Shown here piece after piece: positions 17,501-25,547 of a stretch of 64,000 nucleotides of DNA. The notes beneath the pieces are model-generated. The model was not told where the DNA came from and ran no database searches. It was given only the letters and a program-made list of their open reading frames with translations. Every line of letters starts with the position of its first letter. Within the stretch, counting starts at the first letter, position 1. A program made the translations under genes and the position numbers. Source of the DNA: an uncultured Lachnospiraceae bacterium (GTDB lineage Bacteria; Bacillota; Clostridia; Lachnospirales; Lachnospiraceae); contig CAPQSW010000009.1 in NCBI GenBank assembly GCA_948688495.1, positions 18,867-82,866 on the forward strand, given 5' to 3'.

Positions 17501-19555
17501 ATGAAAAGAAAAAAATCATATAAGGAACCCTTAAAAAACTATATGTTTTGGCCGCTTATATTGACGGTTCCTATTGTATTGTTAGATATTCCGTTGTATT
17601 CCGTAAATAAAAAAGCGGGCATATGTATGTCCATATTTGCATTGGTTTATTTTGCAATTGCATTGGGAATTTATATGGTATACCGCTCACGTATACGCAA
17701 AGAAGTAGTCAATTTTGCGACACAGTATGGAACCGTACAGAGGAAACTCCTTGACGAATTTGAGATTCCATATGCTCTTTTGGAGTCCAACAGTAAGGTT
17801 CTTTGGATGAATGAGGCATTTTCCCAAGTCACGGAGAAGGATAAAAAGTATCATAAATCCATTACCAGCATTTTTCCGGCGATTACGAGGGAGCTTCTGG
17901 AAAAGGAAGAAAAAGAGCGGAGTATCCAGGTTGAGTGGAAAGACAGGATTTACCGGGTCAGCATCAGCAGGCTTTATTTTCATATGGAGGATGGAGAAGA
18001 AGACATTTCCGTGCTAGAAGCAGGAAATCAGTATCTGACCTCCCTTTATCTGTTCGATGAGACCAAGCTGCACCGCTATATCCAGGAAAACAGGGAGCAG
18101 CAGCTTGTGTCGGCCATGGTTTATATTGATAATTATGAAGAGGCGTTAGAGAGTATTGAGGAAGTGAAACGTTCGTTGCTGGTGGCGCTTGTAGACCGCA
18201 AAGTCAGTAAATATTTTGCCGACAGGGACAGCATTGTCAAGAAAATTGAAAAAGATAAGTATTTTGTTGTGTTTAAGCACAAATATCTGGATGATTTGAT
18301 GAAAGATAAATTTAGTATTCTGGAAAGTGTTAAAACAATTAAAGTGGGAAATGAGATGGCCGTGACGCTGAGTATTGGAGTCGGCGTAAGTAATGTCAAC
18401 TATAACCAGAAATACGAGTTTTCACGTATGGCCATTGATCTTGCACTTGGAAGAGGCGGCGACCAGGTAGTCATAAAAGAAGGTGAGAAGATTTCTTATT
18501 TCGGTGGCAAATCCAGACAGGTGGAGAAGATGACCAGGGTCAAGGCACGTGTGAAGGCACATGCACTGCGGGAGCTTTTTGCCAGCCGGGAGCAAGTGTT
18601 TATTATGGGGCATAGCATTAGCGATATGGACGCGTTTGGGGCCGCCATTGGGATTTACTGTGCTGCACAGGTTATGGGGAAAAAAGCTCATATTGTACTT
18701 AATGAGGTTACTTCCTCACTGCGTCCGATGAAAGAATGCTTTAGTGAAGAAAAAGGTTATCCTGAGGATATGTTTATCCGCAGTGAGCGGGCCATTGAGA
18801 TGGTAAAGAGTGACAGCGTGCTTGTCGTTGTAGATACAAACCGCCCCAATTATACGGAGTGTCCGGAGATTTTGCGTATGTCTAAGAATATTGTTGTGTT
18901 CGACCATCATAGGCAGGGCAGTGAGGTGATCGAGAATGCAGTTCTTTCCTATATTGAGGCATATGCTTCCTCAACCTGTGAAATGGTGGCTGAGATGCTG
19001 CAGTATTTTAATGAGAATATTCATTTGAAGCCCAATGAGGCGGACAGCATTTATGCCGGGATTTTGATAGATACCAACAATTTTATGACCAAGACGGGTG
19101 TGCGTACATTTGAGGCGGCGGCATATTTAAGGCGCTGCGGTGCAGAAGTTACCAGAGTGCGTAAGCTGCTCCGGGATGATATGGCGGCGTATAAGGCGCG
19201 TGCAGAGGCAGTGCGCCATGCCGAGGTGTATAAAGGTGCATTTGCAATTTCCATCTGCCCAGCGGATCCGCGGGTTGAGAGTCCTACCATTGCAGGTGCG
19301 CAGGCGGCAAATGAGTTATTGAATATTGTGGGGATAAAGGCTTCGTTTGTACTTACCGAGTACAATGAAAAGATATATGTCAGTTCACGTTCGATTGATG
19401 AAATCAATGTGCAGTTAATTATGGAACGGATGGGCGGCGGCGGCCATTTGAATGTGGCAGGCGCCCAGCTTAGCGACTGCAGTGTGTATGAAGCAAAGAG
19501 GAAGATTGAAGATACATTAGATCAAATGCTGGAGGAAGGAGACTTGGAAGTATGA
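17501..19555 (+). CDS. gdpP: GdpP-type cyclic-di-AMP phosphodiesterase
   Basis: This 684-aa protein has the GdpP order: two N-terminal membrane helices (about residues 18-60), a PAS-like region, a degenerate GGDEF region (about 170-300) and a C-terminal DHH/DHHA1 module. Catalytic landmarks are H371, D375 and D377 (GHSISDMD), the D468-H469-H470 motif, and GGGGH near 649. It hydrolyses c-di-AMP to pApA and so tunes potassium and cell-wall homeostasis. The order gdpP-rplI-dnaB is conserved in Firmicutes. Its stop overlaps the rplI start by 4 bp. Confidence 0.95.
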   Translation: MKRKKSYKEPLKNYMFWPLILTVPIVLLDIPLYSVNKKAGICMSIFALVYFAIALGIYMVYRSRIRKEVVNFATQYGTVQRKLLDEFEIPYALLESNSKVLWMNEAFSQVTEKDKKYHKSITSIFPAITRELLEKEEKERSIQVEWKDRIYRVSISRLYFHMEDGEEDISVLEAGNQYLTSLYLFDETKLHRYIQENREQQLVSAMVYIDNYEEALESIEEVKRSLLVALVDRKVSKYFADRDSIVKKIEKDKYFVVFKHKYLDDLMKDKFSILESVKTIKVGNEMAVTLSIGVGVSNVNYNQKYEFSRMAIDLALGRGGDQVVIKEGEKISYFGGKSRQVEKMTRVKARVKAHALRELFASREQVFIMGHSISDMDAFGAAIGIYCAAQVMGKKAHIVLNEVTSSLRPMKECFSEEKGYPEDMFIRSERAIEMVKSDSVLVVVDTNRPNYTECPEILRMSKNIVVFDHHRQGSEVIENAVLSYIEAYASSTCEMVAEMLQYFNENIHLKPNEADSIYAGILIDTNNFMTKTGVRTFEAAAYLRRCGAEVTRVRKLLRDDMAAYKARAEAVRHAEVYKGAFAISICPADPRVESPTIAGAQAANELLNIVGIKASFVLTEYNEKIYVSSRSIDEINVQLIMERMGGGGHLNVAGAQLSDCSVYEAKRKIEDTLDQMLEEGDLEV

Positions 19556-20001
19556 AAGTAATATTATTGGAAGATGTAAAATCATTGGGAAAAAAGGGGG
19601 AGGTCGTAAACGTCAGCGACGGATACGCAAGGAATATGATTCTGCCTAAAAAACTTGGGGTTGAGGCGAACAACAAGAACCTTAATGACTTGAAATTAAA
19701 GAATCAGCATGCCGAAAAAATGGCGCAGGAAAACCTTGAAAACGCAAAAGCGTTTGCCAAAGAACTTAGCGGCAAAGAGGTGACGGTAACTTTAAAGACC
19801 GGAGAAGGCGGAAAGACCTTTGGTTCTATTTCCACGAAGGAGATCGCAGCGGCAGCAAAAGAGCAGCTTGATATGGAGCTGGACAAGAAGAAGATGCAGC
19901 TCCCCGATGGAGGTTTGAAGACTTTGGGCGTACATGAAATCAAGATTAAATTTCATCCCAAGGTAACAGGGTCTTTAAAGGTCAAAATAGCAGAGGAATA
20001 G
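19552..20001 (+). CDS. rplI: 50S ribosomal protein L9
   Basis: This 149-aa protein has the L9 N terminus (MKVILLEDVKSLGKKGEVV, then VSDGYARNM), a central lysine-rich helix and the C-terminal domain ending FHPKVTGSLKVKIAEE. L9 binds 23S rRNA at the base of the L1 stalk. It is translationally coupled to gdpP (ATGA overlap) and followed by dnaB after 36 bp. A short duplication (AGCAGAGGAAT twice) just around the stop looks like replication slippage. Confidence 0.97.
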   Translation: MKVILLEDVKSLGKKGEVVNVSDGYARNMILPKKLGVEANNKNLNDLKLKNQHAEKMAQENLENAKAFAKELSGKEVTVTLKTGEGGKTFGSISTKEIAAAAKEQLDMELDKKKMQLPDGGLKTLGVHEIKIKFHPKVTGSLKVKIAEE

Positions 20002-20037
20002 CAGAGGAATAGGAGAAAGGCAAATGGAGGAAGGCAA

Positions 20038-21366
20038 ATGGAAGAAGCCCTGATTAAACGGATTATGCCGAACAATCTGGAAGCTGAACAATCTGTGATA
20101 GGCTCTATGATTATGGACAGGGAGGCAATTATTATGGCTTCTGAGGTCTTAATCCGGGAAGACTTTTATCATCAGCAGTATGGCGTTTTGTTTGAGGCGA
20201 TGGTAGAGTTGTTTAACGAAGAACAGCCGGTGGATGTAGTTACACTCCAGAATCGCTTGAGGGAGAAAGATGTCCCGGCAGAATTGAGCAGTATGGAATT
20301 TGTAGGAGAATTGGTAACAGCAGTGCCGACCTCTGCGAATATCAAATATTATGCAAACATTGTAAAAGAGAAGGCTATGCTGCGCAGGCTGATTAAGGTC
20401 AATGAGGAAATTGCCAATTTATGTTATCTGGATAGGGATAGTGTGGAAGACATCATGGCGGAGACGGAAAAACAGATTTTCAACCTGCTTCAGAATAGAA
20501 GTGGTGAGGATTTTGTCCCAATTAAGCAAATTGTCATCAACGCATTGGAGAGGATTGAGCAGGCGTCAAAGAAAAAGGGCAATGTCACAGGGATTGCCAC
20601 AGGTTTTGTGGACCTTGATTACCGGACATCCGGGCTGCAGCCTTCCGATCTTGTTCTGGTAGCAGCGCGTCCCTCCATGGGTAAGACAGCGTTTGTGTTG
20701 AATATTGCCCAGTATGTGGCTTTTCACAATAACCTTGCTACGGCAATTTTTAGTCTGGAGATGTCGAAAGAGCAGTTGGTAAACCGTCTGTTTTCTCTGG
20801 AAGCGCGCGTAGATGCCCAGCTTCTGCGCTCCGGGAATCTTGCGGATTCTGACTGGGAAAAATTGATTGAGGGCGCCGGGACTATTGGCAAATCTAAGTT
20901 GATCATTGACGATACACCGGGTATTTCGATTTCAGAGCTGCGTTCGAAATGCCGGAAATATAAGCTGGAACATGATTTAAAATTGATAATCATTGATTAT
21001 TTGCAGCTTATGTCCGGATCGGGGAAGTCGGATTCCAGACAACAGGAGATTTCAGATATTTCACGTTCGCTGAAGGGGCTTGCCAGGGAACTGAATGTCC
21101 CGGTAGTCGCGTTGTCACAGCTGAGCCGTCAGGTAGAGCAGAGACCGGACCACAGACCAATGCTTTCCGATTTGCGGGAATCAGGAGCTATTGAGCAGGA
21201 CGCGGATGTGGTTATGTTCATATACCGGGATGACTATTATAACAAAGATACACCGGACAAGAATATTGCGGAAATAATTATTGCCAAACAGAGGAATGGT
21301 CCGATCGGTACCGTGAATCTTGTGTGGCTGCCACAATATACCAAGTTTGCTAACATGGAAAAATAA
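20038..21366 (+). CDS. dnaB: Replicative DNA helicase
   Basis: This 442-aa hexameric helicase has the N-terminal DnaB domain (NNLEAEQSVIGSMI) and a RecA-like domain with Walker A (ARPSMGKTAF), the DDTPGISISELR segment, Walker B (LIIIDYLQLM) and the C-terminal LRESGAIEQDADVVMFIYR motif. It unwinds DNA at the replication fork. It is the last gene of the gdpP-rplI-dnaB operon and is followed by a terminator. There is no intein and the length is normal. Confidence 0.98.
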   Translation: MEEALIKRIMPNNLEAEQSVIGSMIMDREAIIMASEVLIREDFYHQQYGVLFEAMVELFNEEQPVDVVTLQNRLREKDVPAELSSMEFVGELVTAVPTSANIKYYANIVKEKAMLRRLIKVNEEIANLCYLDRDSVEDIMAETEKQIFNLLQNRSGEDFVPIKQIVINALERIEQASKKKGNVTGIATGFVDLDYRTSGLQPSDLVLVAARPSMGKTAFVLNIAQYVAFHNNLATAIFSLEMSKEQLVNRLFSLEARVDAQLLRSGNLADSDWEKLIEGAGTIGKSKLIIDDTPGISISELRSKCRKYKLEHDLKLIIIDYLQLMSGSGKSDSRQQEISDISRSLKGLARELNVPVVALSQLSRQVEQRPDHRPMLSDLRESGAIEQDADVVMFIYRDDYYNKDTPDKNIAEIIIAKQRNGPIGTVNLVWLPQYTKFANMEK

Positions 21367-21400
21367 GCGTGGTGTTCTGACAATTTTTTTGCCAGTTAAA

Positions 21401-21438
21401 GCAGATACCTTTCCCAAAAGAGGGGTATCTGTTTTTTC
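21401..21438 (+). terminator. Terminator after dnaB
   Basis: The stem CAGATACC / GGTATCTG, with a 14-nt loop, is followed by TTTTTTC on the plus strand. Confidence 0.8.
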
Positions 21439-21465
21439 TTGTCATTATTTCACGATGAAAAAAGA

Positions 21466-21494
21466 TTGTAACACATGGAATAAATCGGTAAAAT
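21466..21494 (+). promoter_or_regulatory. Promoter of the MerR-like gene
   Basis: TTGTAA and TAAAAT are separated by 17 bp. The predicted start near 21501 gives a leader of about 130 nt that contains the tandem repeats described separately. Confidence 0.6.
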
Positions 21495-21510
21495 AGAAGT
21501 AGGACAGGCT

Positions 21511-21621
21511 GTCAGGTTTCTGCATACAGTTTTAAGGTGGAACGCGAAAACCTGACAAAGCGTTTAAGAGGAACGCAAAACCTGACAAAGCGTTAAGGGG
21601 AGCGCAAAAACCCGAAAAAGG
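21511..21621 (+). repeat. Three imperfect tandem repeats plus inverted complement in the MerR-like gene leader
   Basis: Units at 21533-21564, 21565-21593 and 21594-21621 share the pattern TAAGxGGAACGCxAAAACCTGACAAAGCGTT; the third is more diverged. GTCAGGTTT at 21511-21519 is the exact reverse complement of AAACCTGAC, found in units one and two. The leader RNA could therefore form alternative hairpins. Confidence 0.75.
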
Positions 21622-21632
21622 AGGTAAAGAAT

Positions 21633-22259
21633 GTGGAAAATGCACGCTATATGATTTCAGACGCGGCAAATATAGTTAATGTCGAGTCGCATGTCCTGCG
21701 GTATTGGGAAGAAGAATTAGAGCTTGCCATTCCCCGCAATGAAATGGGGCACCGCTATTACACGGAAGAAAATATAGCGCAATTCCAAAAGATAAAGGAG
21801 TGGAAAGAACAGGGTTATCAGCTAAAGGCCATTCGGATGATGATACATAATATTCCGGGAAGCCATCAGGTTGTGCAGACGAAACAGGAATATCCCGATG
21901 TGGAATCTTCTTATCCACTAAAACAGCAAAATAATTCCGCTTCGAACACTGTAAAGCTGGAACAATTTCAGGTAATGATGAAAAGTATTGTAAAACAGGC
22001 AATGGAGGAGAACAATTCTGCGCTCAGTAAGGAGTTTGGTGTTCAAGTCGGTGAAAAAGTTCTCAAAGAAATGAATTATCTCATGCGGGAACAGGACGAG
22101 GCGGAGGAAGAACGTTTTCGAAAACTGGATGCTGCCATTCGCGCGCAACATAGAGGTCGAAGGTTCCGCAGAGAAAAAACAGAAAAGAAACGAAAAGACA
22201 AGAAAGAAATAAAATTACTGAAAGACGATAAGAAATTAAACCCCAATTTAACTACATAA
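21633..22259 (+). CDS. MerR-like helix-turn-helix regulator with coiled coil and basic tail
   Basis: This 208-aa protein starts at GTG, 8-9 bases after GGAGG; the ATG three bases earlier is out of frame and stops quickly. Residues 5-75 form a MerR-type winged helix (ISDAANIVNVESHVLRYWEE, then GHRYYTEENIAQFQKI). A linker, a helical region and a strongly basic C terminus (RRFRREKTEKKRKDKKEIK) follow. MerR heads with such tails occur in chromosome-binding proteins of the RacA type and in unassigned clostridial regulators. It may bind DNA architecturally rather than sense a ligand. It is monocistronic and shares a terminator with the convergent VanZ gene. Confidence 0.75.
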   Translation: MENARYMISDAANIVNVESHVLRYWEEELELAIPRNEMGHRYYTEENIAQFQKIKEWKEQGYQLKAIRMMIHNIPGSHQVVQTKQEYPDVESSYPLKQQNNSASNTVKLEQFQVMMKSIVKQAMEENNSALSKEFGVQVGEKVLKEMNYLMREQDEAEEERFRKLDAAIRAQHRGRRFRREKTEKKRKDKKEIKLLKDDKKLNPNLTT

Positions 22260-22297
22260 ATAAAATTAAAACAAAAATTAATACAGTAATCAGCCGT

Positions 22298-22337
22298 AAA
22301 AAGGGAAATGTTGCGCAAAGTCAACGTTTCCCTTTTT
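22298..22337. terminator. Bidirectional terminator between MerR-like and VanZ genes
   Basis: AAAAAGGGAAA-GTTG pairs with CAAC-TTTCCCTTTTT around a short loop, giving T-runs on both strands. It covers the end of the VanZ coding region. Confidence 0.75.
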
Positions 22338-22815
22338 GGAAGTTTACCCTTTTCTTACATCTTTCCAGAAAATAAAGGAGTATCATGCAAAAGGAAATCC
22401 CAAGAATACCTCCCAGGCTGTCTATGCATACATCTGACAACCTGCCGGCACGTCCTGGAACAAACAATTGATGAAGTTCATCTGTGGCGGCATATCCCGC
22501 AGTGATCACAAATGCAAGTAACGCCATTTGTTTTTTACTTAAGGGATAATACTGTAGATGAAGATATAAGAGAAGCGCCAACAGAGCATATTCTGCCATA
22601 TGTGCGCTTTTGCGGATGACAAGCTGCATAGACTCTGCCCGGTCATATAATTCCGCTTCTGTTTTATCTTCGCGGAATAAATTGCTCTGCCATTTGGCGA
22701 TTTTGTATGCCAGTGTACCGCTGGTCTGAGAGGACTGCGATGCAGGCTGGGCGGAAAAGGCAAAAATGATTATCATCCAAAAAAGTAATAGGGTTCCGGT
22801 AAGTTTCTTTCCCAT
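22321..22815 (-). CDS. VanZ-family membrane protein
   Basis: This 164-aa protein has four to five hydrophobic segments and VanZ landmarks (FAFSAQPASQSSQTSG near the N terminus, RKSAHMAEYALLALLL, TDELHQLFVPGRAGRLSDV). The family includes VanZ of enterococcal teicoplanin resistance, but most chromosomal members have no known function and this need not be a resistance gene. The start is the ATG 9 bases after GGAGG; a TTG codon three codons upstream is less likely. Confidence 0.85.
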   Translation of the reverse strand: MGKKLTGTLLLFWMIIIFAFSAQPASQSSQTSGTLAYKIAKWQSNLFREDKTEAELYDRAESMQLVIRKSAHMAEYALLALLLYLHLQYYPLSKKQMALLAFVITAGYAATDELHQLFVPGRAGRLSDVCIDSLGGILGISFCMILLYFLERCKKRVNFQKGKR

Positions 22816-22891
22816 ATGTTTCAACCTCCGTTTTATTTCGGGTTAGTATATGTTATCTGTTTTTTGCGTCTGTGTCAAATTAAATAAATCA

Positions 22892-22924
22892 GAAAAAGAG
22901 CCTCTATCCAATAAGGATAAAGGC
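22892..22924 (-). terminator. Terminator after the ferredoxin gene
   Basis: On the minus strand GCCTTTATCC pairs with GGATAGAGGC (one G-U pair), followed by TTTTTC. It lies 30 bp after the ferredoxin stop. Confidence 0.75.
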
Positions 22925-22953
22925 CCTTTAAATTCTCATGTACAATTCAGTGA

Positions 22954-23124
22954 TTAGCCCTGCTCAATTGCACCTGTAGGACATGCACCAGCACATGTTC
23001 CGCAATCGATGCAAGTATCTGCAGCGATTTCATATTTTCCATCACCAGCGGAGATAGCGCCTACTGGGCATTCTCCTTCACAGGTTCCACAGCTTACACA
23101 AGCGTCAGTAATTACGTATGCCAT
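22954..23124 (-). CDS. 2[4Fe-4S] ferredoxin
   Basis: This 56-aa clostridial-type ferredoxin has two CxxCxxCxxxCP clusters (CVSCGTCEGECP and CIDCGTCAGACP). It carries electrons at low potential for enzymes such as pyruvate:ferredoxin oxidoreductase and hydrogenase. The start MAYVITDAC is preceded by AAGGAGG at 9 bases; an upstream in-frame ATG has no such site. It is a single-gene unit with its own terminator. Confidence 0.95.
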   Translation of the reverse strand: MAYVITDACVSCGTCEGECPVGAISAGDGKYEIAADTCIDCGTCAGACPTGAIEQG

Positions 23125-23224
23125 ACTTAGTTCCTCCTTATAATAATGAATATTCATCAAGCTGCCATTGCGGTAGCTATGAACTATATTTTAATACAAA
23201 CAGTCTGTGATTACAAGTAAAAGA

Positions 23225-23253
23225 TTGCATATTTAAAAAAATGGTATTATAAT
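23225..23253 (+). promoter_or_regulatory. Promoter of the DUF1858 gene
   Basis: TTGCAT and TATAAT are separated by 17 bp. The leader (about 23260-23350) contains an imperfect palindrome at 23298-23323 resembling the one at 16774-16800. Confidence 0.65.
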
Positions 23254-23350
23254 AGTGGACGGGCGAAATACTTATATAGGGTAACGCAGGCGATATGGCA
23301 GGCGCGCGAAGCGACGCGTGCCGATACCAAATAATAAGGAGGAATATAAA

Positions 23351-23551
23351 ATGGCACAGGTAAGCAAAGATACCATGATTGGAGAATTACTTCAGATTGA
23401 TGAAAATGTAGCGCCGCTTCTGTTGGAGATTGGCATGCACTGCCTTGGCTGCCCTTCATCCCAGATGGAGACAATTGCAGAAGCAGCTATGGTACATGGA
23501 ATTGAACCGGACGCATTGGTGAATAAAATCAATGATTTTCTGGCAAAATAA
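23351..23551 (+). CDS. DUF1858 small protein
   Basis: This 66-aa protein matches the DUF1858 family: KDTMIGELLQIDENVAPLLL, then a CLGCPSSQMETIAEAA segment with a CxxC pair. Such proteins are found with anaerobic redox and hybrid-cluster genes, but their function is unsettled. The paired cysteines suggest metal or redox chemistry. The ATG follows AAGGAGG by 9 bases. It is monocistronic and followed by a terminator. Confidence 0.85.
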   Translation: MAQVSKDTMIGELLQIDENVAPLLLEIGMHCLGCPSSQMETIAEAAMVHGIEPDALVNKINDFLAK

Positions 23552-23558
23552 TGAAAAC

Positions 23559-23605
23559 AGGGGCGGCCGCATACCATAAAATGATGTTGCGGAAGCCCCT
23601 TATTG
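23559..23605 (+). terminator. Terminator after the DUF1858 gene
   Basis: AGGGGC..CCGCA pairs with TGCGG..GCCCCT, followed by a T-rich stretch. Confidence 0.65.
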
Positions 23606-24464
23606 TGTCTTTGATAAAAATGTAACCGTTTGATTCGTGATTAGGAATTCTCATCCTAGTTTAAATTAAAAGCAATTGAATGAATAGCTTCCCTCCTTTT
23701 TTGCTTCATGTAGTCATGAAGATTTTTCGCGATATATTATTTAGAAGTACAAGATGTTAAAAATTCCGGATTTTTATGACGGAAAGTTCTTCTGGGATTC
23801 CAGTATCTTTTTTCTTTTCCCGAATTGTGGAATTATTAATTCCAAAACTGCCAGCACAGTTATTTTATAAGGAATCCGCTGGAACAAACCGTTTGATAAA
23901 GGTCTTCGGATAGAGGTGCGGTGTCCTGCTTGCTGGGCAAGATGGAATGGAAACAGGCTGTGGTAAATTCTTTAGGGTTAAATTTATCAGATTTTCATAT
24001 ACTATTAGCTGTCGGAATGCCGTTTGGGGCATAAAAGCCGCATAGAAATGAGTAAGAAAATGTATAGAAGACCTGTGAGGAAAACAGACCATGCCCTGCA
24101 TGGAAACATTTTGAAAGTTTAGAAAGCAGAGGGATAAGAATCCGGAGAAACTTGTCATATTTTCCTGTTCTGCAACATAGATTCTGCGTGGTATCCGTGG
24201 TATCCCATTGCAGCCATCCGGCATCTCGTGCAATTTATAAAATTTGGCAGACCGATAGTCGTGAAATGGGTTACTTTTTGGAAATAAAATGATATAATAT
24301 AGAAAAAGATATTGCAGAATTAGACGGGGGGTGTGGCTCCTTTCTGCCTGAACCAGACCTGCATCTCTGGGACATTTATAGCATACAAATATTGCCAACG
24401 CAATACTTTTTGCGAAATGTTTAGAAATTTCATATTTTTTTTAGAAAATAGAGCAGACTTCGAC
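23606..24464. other. Gene-poor stretch with a possible nitroreductase relic
   Basis: Apart from the fragment at 23903-24034 I see no convincing gene here. A 177-codon minus-strand frame (23865-24398) has no good start site and an unlikely composition. The stretch is AT-rich, without clear repeats. Confidence 0.5.
23903..24034 (+). pseudogene. Possible remnant of a nitroreductase-family gene
   Basis: This open stretch, entered directly after a stop codon, reads DRGAVSCLLGKMEW, then VVNSLGLNLSDFHILLAVGM and PFGA. It resembles the C-terminal G.GSC..G....LG......ILLA.G segment of flavin nitroreductases. No start, RBS or N-terminal half is present and the frame ends early. The resemblance is modest, so this is a tentative relic. 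Confidence 0.3.
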
Positions 24465-24494
24465 TTGACGTGACATAAGAATATGTAATATACT
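24465..24494 (+). promoter_or_regulatory. mecA promoter and structured leader
   Basis: TTGACG and TATACT are separated by 18 bp. Just downstream lie two short inverted repeats, AGTACC...GGTACT type (around 24499-24516) and CCCATGGG (24520-24527), before the start at 24585. Confidence 0.55.
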
Positions 24495-24584
24495 TTGAGT
24501 ACCTAAGCGGGTACTACTTCCCATGGGTGGTTATAAACATATTAATTCCTGATGCAGATGTATATTGAAGAAGGAAGGGATCAT

Positions 24585-25370
24585 ATGAAGATTGAGAAAG
24601 TAAGTGAGAACCAGATTCGCTGTACGCTTACCAGCGAGGATTTGGCAGACCGCCAGATCAAGCTGAGTGAATTGAAATATAGCACCGAGAAGACAAAGAT
24701 GCTTTTTCGGGATATGATGCAGCAGGCAGCATATGAGTGTGGTTTTGAAGCGGAAGACATACCGCTGATGATAGAAGCAATTCCATTATCTGCGGATACC
24801 ATTATATTGATTATAACAAAAGTGGAATATCCGGAAGAACTGGATACCCGGTTTTCACAGTTTGCCCCAGGCGGTTCTGAAGATGATATGGGCAGCAGCC
24901 CGGTAAGCGGGGATAATGAGCATGTTTTTGAGGCGACAGGCGCGGACGATATTTTAGATTTGTTCCGTAAGATTCAGGAAGAAGCGAAAAAAATTGCTGA
25001 GACCGCCCAAAAGGAGAATAATTTTATACCCCTTGAGAAGACTGTGAAGCAGGAGAAGCAGGAACCGGTGCTGGTAGACATCACGAAGCTGTTTGTCTTT
25101 GACGGGCTGGATGAGGTTAACCGGCTGGCACGGGTATTGAAAGGCTTTTATAAGGGTTGTAATGTTTTATATAAGAACAGGCTCAACCGGAAGTATTATC
25201 TGGTAATCAGCAAGAGCCAGCATACACCGGAAGAATTTAACAAAGTATGTAACATTTTAGCAGAGTACGCACATCAGGAAAAATATTCATCTGCGATACG
25301 GGCATATTTTGACGAGCATTACGAGGTCATTTTGAAAAAGGACGCATTGCAGGTATTAAGTAGAATTTAA
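24585..25370 (+). CDS. mecA: MecA-type adaptor protein for ClpC
   Basis: This 261-aa protein has the MecA N-terminal substrate-binding domain (MKIEKVSENQIRCTLTSEDL, then LSELKYSTEKTKMLFRDMM). An acidic variable linker (residues 95-165) follows, then the C-terminal ClpC-binding domain (LFVFDGLDEVNRLARVL ... YYLVISK). MecA targets proteins to ClpCP for degradation in low-GC Gram-positives. The ATG at 24585 follows GAAGGAAGG; the upstream ATG at 24552 lacks an RBS. It is monocistronic. Confidence 0.9.
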   Translation: MKIEKVSENQIRCTLTSEDLADRQIKLSELKYSTEKTKMLFRDMMQQAAYECGFEAEDIPLMIEAIPLSADTIILIITKVEYPEELDTRFSQFAPGGSEDDMGSSPVSGDNEHVFEATGADDILDLFRKIQEEAKKIAETAQKENNFIPLEKTVKQEKQEPVLVDITKLFVFDGLDEVNRLARVLKGFYKGCNVLYKNRLNRKYYLVISKSQHTPEEFNKVCNILAEYAHQEKYSSAIRAYFDEHYEVILKKDALQVLSRI

Positions 25371-25375
25371 CAGAG

Positions 25376-25475
25376 AGGGCTGTTGCAGATATAGCCATAA
25401 ATACAGGATGCTGTATTGCGTACAGGCATACGGTGTTATTGTAGTCATTATGGAAGTTTGCAACAGTTCTTTTTA
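25376..25475 (+). terminator. Large terminator-like hairpin after mecA
   Basis: AGGGCTGTTGCA (25376-25387) pairs with TGCAACAGTTCT (25459-25470), two G-U pairs, around a 71-nt loop that has its own small stem. A T-run follows. Confidence 0.5.
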
Positions 25476-25547
25476 TATTTTTATAGAAGTAACGCAAAGA
25501 GTTCGGGAGGAAACCAGGTACCCTTATCGTATACATAGGAGGAAATT

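Noticed and set aside
22321..22815. VanZ homologue as a glycopeptide resistance gene
   Set aside because: No vanHAX or other resistance genes nearby; VanZ-like proteins are common chromosomal proteins of unknown role.
23865..24398. 177-codon minus-strand frame
   Set aside because: No RBS, odd composition, and it covers the antisense of the possible nitroreductase relic; treated as chance.
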